From contig CAZFER010000007.1 in NCBI GenBank assembly GCA_964517495.1, positions 62,001 to 126,000 on the forward strand: 64,000 nucleotides of DNA, given 5' to 3'. Positions 59,218-64,000 of this stretch are shown here, piece after piece. Each line of letters opens with the position of its first letter. Position 1 is the stretch's first letter. The stretch is from CAZFER01 sp964517495 (GTDB taxonomy: Bacteria > Hinthialibacterota > Hinthialibacteria > Hinthialibacterales > Hinthialibacteraceae). A program made the position numbers and the translations under genes. The notes under the pieces were generated by a model, which saw only the letters and a program-made list of their open reading frames with translations, ran no database searches and had not been told where the DNA came from.

Positions 59218-59382
59218 TAGTTGGTTTATCTCTCCAAAAACCAGACAGGTCTTGTATTGGCAAATATCCGTTCTTAAATATGGTAAAGAAATATATTATT
59301 ATATGATGGGGATACATTAACGTAAATAGCCAGTATAATTTGATTTAGATCACACTGAATTGAGTGGGGAAGGATATAATCG

Positions 59383-60108
59383 TTGGCAAACCAGACGTTT
59401 GTAACGCCAAAATATTATCAAATCGCCCAGCAAATAATCGAACGCATTAAAAAAGGTGAGCTGAAGCCCGGATCTCAAATCCCTTCGGAAAATGAGATCA
59501 TCGAGACCTATGGGGTAAGCAATACCACGGCACGTAAAGCGTTATCTGAGATGGAACGCGAAGGCTGGGTATCCCGCATCAAGGGACGGGGAACCTATGT
59601 GCGCCAAAACAAGATTGAACGCTCCGTTTCACGCATTTTAAGTTTCACCAAAAATATGATTGAAGAGGGTCGCAATCCATCAACTGAGCTTATAAGCCTT
59701 AACATGGATGAACCCACTCGCACGATTACGTTGAATCATCGTAAATACACCCTTGAAACGCCCATATGCAAAATCCAAAGGCTGCGTTTTGGCGACAATG
59801 TGCCCATTTTATTTGAGACTCGGTATATTTCCCTGCACTTTTGCCCCGATATTTACCGCAAAGATTTGGAGCGATCCCTATATGAAATTTACGAACATGA
59901 ATACGAATTGCAATTATACGAGATTCGGCAAGTGCTGAGTGTTACAGAAACGAATGAAGAGATGATGGAGTATTTCGCTGTGGATAAGCCCGTTCCGTCT
60001 TTTAAAGTGGAAGGAGTAACCTTTTGTGGTAAAGAACTCATTTTGGAGATTGAAGAATCCATTTATCGTGGCGATCACTATCAGCTGACAGTGACCGCCA
60101 CTCAGTAA
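59383..60108 (+). CDS. GntR-family (HutC-type) transcription regulator
   Basis: 241 residues from a TTG start at 59383 with GGGGAAGGA upstream. The winged helix has the GntR signature (Y-Y-Q-I-A-Q-Q-I-I-E-R-I-K-K-G-E-L, S-E-N-E-I, S-N-T-T-A-R-K-A-L-S-E-M, G-W-V-S-R-I-K-G-R-G-T-Y-V). The C-terminal UTRA-like ligand domain reads I-C-K-I-Q-R-L-R-F, F-E-T-R-Y-I. HutC-type regulators sense sugar phosphates or amino acids. TATAAT at 59334-59339 is a possible -10 box. Its position between the glycosidase genes and the aldo/keto reductase suggests control of this sugar-use region. Confidence 0.9.
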   Translation: MANQTFVTPKYYQIAQQIIERIKKGELKPGSQIPSENEIIETYGVSNTTARKALSEMEREGWVSRIKGRGTYVRQNKIERSVSRILSFTKNMIEEGRNPSTELISLNMDEPTRTITLNHRKYTLETPICKIQRLRFGDNVPILFETRYISLHFCPDIYRKDLERSLYEIYEHEYELQLYEIRQVLSVTETNEEMMEYFAVDKPVPSFKVEGVTFCGKELILEIEESIYRGDHYQLTVTATQ

Positions 60109-60128
60109 ACCGGTATGATTGTGATACA

Positions 60129-61040
60129 TCAGGGGACTTCATGGCCTTTGGAGGCCTGCCAGATAAAGAACCATTGTTCAACCATCATCGATAAATCCAA
60201 GGTTTCAACTGCCGCTTTTATCCGTTCGATTTTACCGGTTCCCAAAATAGGTAAAAATTCAGCGGGATGCCTCATAATCCATGCCAGGGCAGTTTGATCG
60301 ATTGATGCTCCACCCATTTCAGAGCCAATGGCTTTTAGCGCATCGCGGACACGCGCCGCTTGTTCGCTTTGTTCGTTAAACAAGCGCCCGCCGGCAAAAG
60401 GTGACCAGGCCATGGGCCGAATCCCCACACGTTGACACAGATCAAGTGTGCCATCATCCTGCACATCCATATTCAATACCGAATACTCAACTTGGTTAGT
60501 AACCAGGGGGAAATCCATCTTCGATAATAAAAGTTCAAATTGATCCGGGGTAAAGTTTGAAACACCGAAATGTAATACTTTCCCTGATTCTTTTAATGTA
60601 CTAAATGCCTTGGCAACTTCTTCAGCATCCATCAAGGGATCAGGCCTGTGAATAAGCAACAGGTCGATATAATCAGTGTGCAAATTTTTCAGTGAATTAT
60701 CAACCGAATGCAATATGTGATTGGGGCTGGTGTCATAACACTTCATCTTATGCTCCGGCCGTTTTGGGGAAAGCAACTTAATCCCGCATTTGGTCACCAG
60801 CTGGATTGACTCACGCTTGATGGATGATGCAGCCAAGGCAGGGCCAAATAATTCCTCGCAGGTATAGCCACCATATATATCGGCATGATCAAAGGTGGTG
60901 ATTCCCAATTCAACACACGTTTCGATTAATTCAACCACTTCACCCTGGGATTTTCCCCAATCCGCCAATCGCCACAAACCATGGATAATTCGTGAAAAGG
61001 CCGGGCCTTGATCATGAAGTTTTAGTTTAGGTACTGCCAT
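60129..61040 (-). CDS. Aldo/keto reductase (YdhF-like)
   Basis: 303 residues from the ATG at 61040 (an upstream start at 61085 would add 15 unsupported residues; AGAGAGG precedes 61040). The catalytic tetrad is visible as D and Y in F-D-H-A-D-I-Y-G-G-Y, K in Q-L-V-T-K-C-G and H in L-L-L-I-H-R-P-D. The NADPH-binding end I-L-G-T-G-K-I-E-R-I follows. It reduces aldehydes or ketones to alcohols in the cytosol. It converges on the GntR gene with 20 bases between stops. Confidence 0.92.
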   Translation of the reverse strand: MAVPKLKLHDQGPAFSRIIHGLWRLADWGKSQGEVVELIETCVELGITTFDHADIYGGYTCEELFGPALAASSIKRESIQLVTKCGIKLLSPKRPEHKMKCYDTSPNHILHSVDNSLKNLHTDYIDLLLIHRPDPLMDAEEVAKAFSTLKESGKVLHFGVSNFTPDQFELLLSKMDFPLVTNQVEYSVLNMDVQDDGTLDLCQRVGIRPMAWSPFAGGRLFNEQSEQAARVRDALKAIGSEMGGASIDQTALAWIMRHPAEFLPILGTGKIERIKAAVETLDLSMMVEQWFFIWQASKGHEVP

Positions 61041-61100
61041 AAAAATTGCCCTCTCTTCTATCGTAATGTTCTGGGAGGAAGACACTCCCAGGATGCCACC

Positions 61101-61949
61101 TTAATCCATTTTTCGATAAAGACACTCAATGGTATCGAAACTGCGAATGGGTACATAAGTAAAGGGGTACCAATTCAAGAAAAAGGCGTTAAACGAATGC
61201 TTTTGTTTTATTCGATCAATCAAGTATTGCTTGGGTATCATAAGTTTGTACGATTTACAAAATCCTTCAAATCCATATTGTTCAAATATTAGATTGACTG
61301 ATTTCTTTGTCCAATAATAAGTATGCTCAGGGGGGATCATCAACCGCCATGAGGCACCATTGAAACGAGCAAACCAGCTGGCAAAGTCAATAGTATTGAA
61401 CATCGCGACACCACCAGGATTTAGAAGATTCTTCAGTTTTTGGAGTAAATTATGTGGGTAAAGAAAATGTTCAAAGACATCTCCCATAAAAACCAAATCA
61501 AATGTTCTTGAACCAAAATCGAGCGTTTCAAAATTCCCCAGGATAAAAGGATAGTCTTTTTTCTCAATCACCTTTCGGCTTTCGTCTGTCATATCAGTGC
61601 ATAACAAATCGGCAAGGGGATATTCAGAGACGGCATCGCTGAAATAGCCATACGCGCATCCCACATCCAAAATGGTTTTGCCTTCCAGTTCGAATTGAAA
61701 ATAACGCTTTAAATCGCGGATGAAATCCCGATAAATCGCCCGCATCATGGGTTCGATCATACCATAGTTGGTATAACCAATTTCGTGAGAATTATAGTAA
61801 TCCTGTGAATTATAATACGCATCCAATTCCTCATAGCTGGGCAGTGGATGAATAAAGCCTAAAAAACATGATGGGCACCGGTAAATATCATAATTGTTTT
61901 TACGGTATAGAAAACGGCTTTCCTTCTGACAAACAATACAATCGACCAT
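61101..61949 (-). CDS. SAM-dependent methyltransferase with N-terminal zinc-ribbon-like Cys pairs
   Basis: 282 residues. It starts with C4-x2-C7 and C25-P-S-C28, a small zinc-ribbon, as in methyltransferases of nucleotide-sugar and surface-glycan clusters. The SAM motif is I-L-D-V-G-C-A-Y-G-Y-F-S, with V-F-M-G-D-V-F-E-H-F and N-P-G-G-V-A-M-F-N-T downstream. Its ATG lies directly after the stop of the GT2 gene (0-base gap), so the two are co-translated. Probably modifies a lipid-linked or surface sugar. Confidence 0.88.
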   Translation of the reverse strand: MVDCIVCQKESRFLYRKNNYDIYRCPSCFLGFIHPLPSYEELDAYYNSQDYYNSHEIGYTNYGMIEPMMRAIYRDFIRDLKRYFQFELEGKTILDVGCAYGYFSDAVSEYPLADLLCTDMTDESRKVIEKKDYPFILGNFETLDFGSRTFDLVFMGDVFEHFLYPHNLLQKLKNLLNPGGVAMFNTIDFASWFARFNGASWRLMIPPEHTYYWTKKSVNLIFEQYGFEGFCKSYKLMIPKQYLIDRIKQKHSFNAFFLNWYPFTYVPIRSFDTIECLYRKMD

Positions 61950-62939
61950 TTATTGCTCACTTCCATTGGTAGTGTCATCCTGCTTTTGCTCATGGGCAGT
62001 CTTGCTGTGAAAATCAGCGATATAGAGGGGACGTTTTTTTACCTCCAAATGGATTCGTCCAATATATTCGCCAATAATCCCCAATACGATCAGTTGCATG
62101 GATCCCATAAACAGAATCAAAATCACGATGGTGGAATAACCGGTTTTGGGTGCATTGATGACATAATGTTCCACCGCAGTGTAGACTGCCATAAAAAAAG
62201 CCAAACAAATGGCGATCATCCCCAAAAAAGTAGCCATTTTAAGGGGTTTCACCGAAAATTGAACCACGCCATTCATTGCCAGTTCGAACAATTTACCTAA
62301 CGAATACTTGGATTGTCCTGCATGCCGCTGCTGAGCAATAAACTCAAGCACCGGACAATTTGACACTCCAATCCAGTTCAGCATCCCACGAAACATCCGG
62401 TCACGTTCATCCATACGCTTCAGGATATCAATGAATTTCTTGTCGATCAGCCTGAAATCAGGAAAGTTGGAAGGAATATGGGTGTCCGATAATAAGTTAA
62501 GTACCTTATAAAATAACTTGCTGGTCAACACCTTAAACACAGATCGATCCTGATTATCCACACGGCGGGTAAGAATGATATCGTTCCCCTCCAGCCATAA
62601 GCTGATCATCTCTGGCAGCATGGATGGGGGATGCTGCAAATCGGCATCCATAAAAATCACACAATCACCGTTTGAATAATCCATTCCCGCTGTCATCGCA
62701 ATTTCATGGCCAAAGTTGCGGTATAGATTGACTAACTTTACTCGCCCATCTTTTTCTTGCAGACTTTTTATCTCCTGATAGGTTTGATCCGTACTCCCAT
62801 CGTTGGCGAATATAAATTCAAAATCCACTCTCTCAATGGGATCGAGATTCTCTCGAACCTGCTGGTAGAGGGGTTGAATATTATCCTGCTCATTATAAGC
62901 GGGAATAACCAGGCTCACCACTTTTTTCTTCATTGCCAT
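61950..62939 (-). CDS. Membrane GT2 glycosyltransferase, polyprenyl-phosphate sugar synthase type
   Basis: 329 residues. The GT-A core has V-I-P-A-Y-N-E-Q-D, F-A-N-D-G-S-T-D and I-F-M-D-A-D-L-Q-H-P-P (metal-binding D-x-D). Two C-terminal membrane helices follow (F-L-G-M-I-A-I-C-L-A-F-F, I-V-I-L-I-L-F-M-G-S-M), ending Y-I-G-R-I-H-L-E-V-K-K-R-P-L-Y, the hallmark of the DPM1/GtrB/ArnC group. It transfers a sugar to polyprenyl phosphate at the inner membrane. It forms an operon with the methyltransferase and follows a YfhO-like membrane protein. Confidence 0.93.
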   Translation of the reverse strand: MAMKKKVVSLVIPAYNEQDNIQPLYQQVRENLDPIERVDFEFIFANDGSTDQTYQEIKSLQEKDGRVKLVNLYRNFGHEIAMTAGMDYSNGDCVIFMDADLQHPPSMLPEMISLWLEGNDIILTRRVDNQDRSVFKVLTSKLFYKVLNLLSDTHIPSNFPDFRLIDKKFIDILKRMDERDRMFRGMLNWIGVSNCPVLEFIAQQRHAGQSKYSLGKLFELAMNGVVQFSVKPLKMATFLGMIAICLAFFMAVYTAVEHYVINAPKTGYSTIVILILFMGSMQLIVLGIIGEYIGRIHLEVKKRPLYIADFHSKTAHEQKQDDTTNGSEQ

Positions 62940-63047
62940 GATTCCAACATCAGTGTTTTGACATGTAATTTATTCTCGTTAAATTCAGCATGGATATTAA
63001 GCACTATTTATGAACGAAGCACTCAAAAATCCTTTTGATGATATTCG

Positions 63048-64000
63048 CTACGCAATGTTTTTGTTCGTTTTTTTTGATTTCATTATTGCGGCTACAAAGA
63101 TTATAAGAACCACAATGAGCGAAACAAGCGAAATGGCCTTTCCAAAATCACGTGATCCAGAACGAAAAGCGAGTTCTATCTCGTGTTCACCAGCCTTAAT
63201 GGGAGTGGCCATGAGGGTGAAAAAGGCGCGATAAATATCCACCGGCTCCCCGTCAATGTTCAATCTCCAACCCGGATAAAATATATCACTAAACACCAGC
63301 CAACCGTTTCCATCGGCATTAACCTTAAGTTGGCGTACACCCGGCTTTTTTTCTATCCATTGAATTATACATTCCACTGAATCACTTGTCATAAATGCTT
63401 CAGAAGGATTCGGTTCGACTCGGGGGAGCCAAAGGCGCTCAAATAATCCATATTTTCTCACCCATTTTGTTTCACCATTTCGTTTGGAAGGAACATAGGG
63501 GCGATAACCGTATTGGGTTTGATGTTTCATTTCAAGAGAAGATACAGGTGTTTCAAGTATTACGGTTGAGGGATCGAATTGGCCTTTCTGTATAGAGTCC
63601 AATATTGCTTTGCGATCCTCAATGACAGTGCTTTGGGGGGCGAAATAAACACGTTGGACAGCCTGGGTATTGTGATAAAGATGAACGCCATTGTGGCTTT
63701 GAATATGTTCCCAATGAGGGAAATCCGGCTCATGTGGTGTCACGATATATCTGGTATTCAGTAAATTCACAGCCTTGGGATTCGAAGGCATGCCCCGGAT
63801 AAGCGTTTCCATCTTCTTATCGGTGTTTAGAAAGAGGTGATAATCACGCAGGTTTTGGGGTGAAATGCCATTGATATCCTCAACATTATAATATAGGGAT
63901 ATCGCAGGACAAAAAAAGCGAGTTAAACGCAAATAATTGGATAACGAAAGATCGGGCTGTTGATTACCTTCGGTCAGGATCGCATTTAATCGTTCAGGAG
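63048..64000 (-). CDS. C-terminal part of a large YfhO-like membrane protein (partial)
   Basis: The minus-strand frame stays open from the stop at 63048 to the window edge, about 317 residues. Most is a periplasmic domain (N-L-L-N-T-R-Y-I-V-T, Y-F-A-P, then G-W-L-V-F-S-D-I-F-Y-P-G-W, A-G-E-H-E-I-E-L-A-F-R-S). One final membrane helix follows (I-S-L-V-S-L-I-V-V-L-I-I-F-V-A-A-I). L-N-T-R-Y together with F-Y-P-G-W is the signature of YfhO-type glycosyltransferase-related membrane proteins. In this class lipid-linked sugars are used for glycosylation, which matches the DPM1-like gene downstream. The N-terminal membrane part lies outside the window. Confidence 0.85.
   Translation of the reverse strand, partial: PERLNAILTEGNQQPDLSLSNYLRLTRFFCPAISLYYNVEDINGISPQNLRDYHLFLNTDKKMETLIRGMPSNPKAVNLLNTRYIVTPHEPDFPHWEHIQSHNGVHLYHNTQAVQRVYFAPQSTVIEDRKAILDSIQKGQFDPSTVILETPVSSLEMKHQTQYGYRPYVPSKRNGETKWVRKYGLFERLWLPRVEPNPSEAFMTSDSVECIIQWIEKKPGVRQLKVNADGNGWLVFSDIFYPGWRLNIDGEPVDIYRAFFTLMATPIKAGEHEIELAFRSGSRDFGKAISLVSLIVVLIIFVAAIMKSKKTNKNIA

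Noticed and set aside
1..64000. CRISPR arrays, tRNA or rRNA genes, insertion sequences
   Set aside because: No regular direct repeats with spacers, no cloverleaf-like sequence with a G-T-T-C-x-A arm outside coding genes, and no transposase or integrase frame was seen.

Overview
The window looks like chromosomal DNA of an uncultured, didermic (Gram-negative type) bacterium with moderately low GC and long intergenic spacers. Most products carry signal peptides, lipoboxes or twin-arginine-like leaders. It combines five GspG-like pseudopilins, a sulfatase, beta-propellers, CBM/LamG-type proteins, FG-GAP and cohesin-like proteins, an ECF sigma/FecR pair and a GntP permease. That repertoire recalls Planctomycetota-like or candidate-phylum heterotrophs (Hydrogenedentota, Sumerlaeota, Hinthialibacterota type). 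This placement is an impression from gene content; there is no rRNA or tRNA here to anchor it.

Layout. 0-3 kb: the end of an Fn3-like protein, a secreted propeller with a C-terminal W-S-V-F tag, a pseudopilin and a MurG-like glycosyltransferase. 3.1-6.4 kb: two divergently transcribed helical proteins that share a C-terminal peptide. 6.4-12.4 kb: secreted glycan-processing proteins including a sulfatase with a HEAT-like tail. 12.5-15.8 kb: a small His-rich membrane protein, two pseudopilins and a CBM9-like protein with a W-T-L-Y tag. 15.9-23.3 kb: a minus-strand operon (glgP, pyk, O-methyltransferase, M1 peptidase). 23.5-30.5 kb: an accessory stretch with a candidate small RNA, a HEPN/MNT pair, tandem WD40-like membrane proteins and a collapsed HigB-HigA remnant. 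30.6-38.6 kb: an NHL protein, Tpx with two possible starts, a STAS protein, an ECF sigma/FecR/pseudopilin operon, an FG-GAP protein, another pseudopilin and a lipoprotein. 38.7-44 kb: two large convergent secreted proteins with W-S-L-Y and W-A-L-Y tags. 44.5-50.6 kb: an ArsR-type regulator with a palindromic operator over its promoter, a Cys-rich/LolA-like/DUF1573-like group, a helical membrane protein and a PIG-L deacetylase. 50.7-61 kb: a sugar-use region (GntP permease, MBL hydrolase, cohesin-like protein, two TIM-barrel glycosidase-like proteins, a decayed gene, GntR regulator, aldo/keto reductase). 61-64 kb: a polyprenyl-glycan gene group (methyltransferase, DPM1-like GT2, end of a YfhO-like membrane protein).

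How the parts may work together (inference). The most unusual theme is the co-occurrence of GspG-like pseudopilins, each with a conserved C-terminal GPD...SNG..S.GD(I/L) block, with secreted proteins ending in W-[AST]-[LV]-[YF]. The two kinds of gene sit next to each other at several places. This would fit a type II secretion-like export or surface-display route with a short C-terminal sorting tag. One pseudopilin is translationally coupled to an ECF sigma factor and a FecR-type anti-sigma factor, which would tie such a pseudopilin to envelope signalling. The rest of the region serves glycan breakdown, sugar uptake and storage-glucan use.
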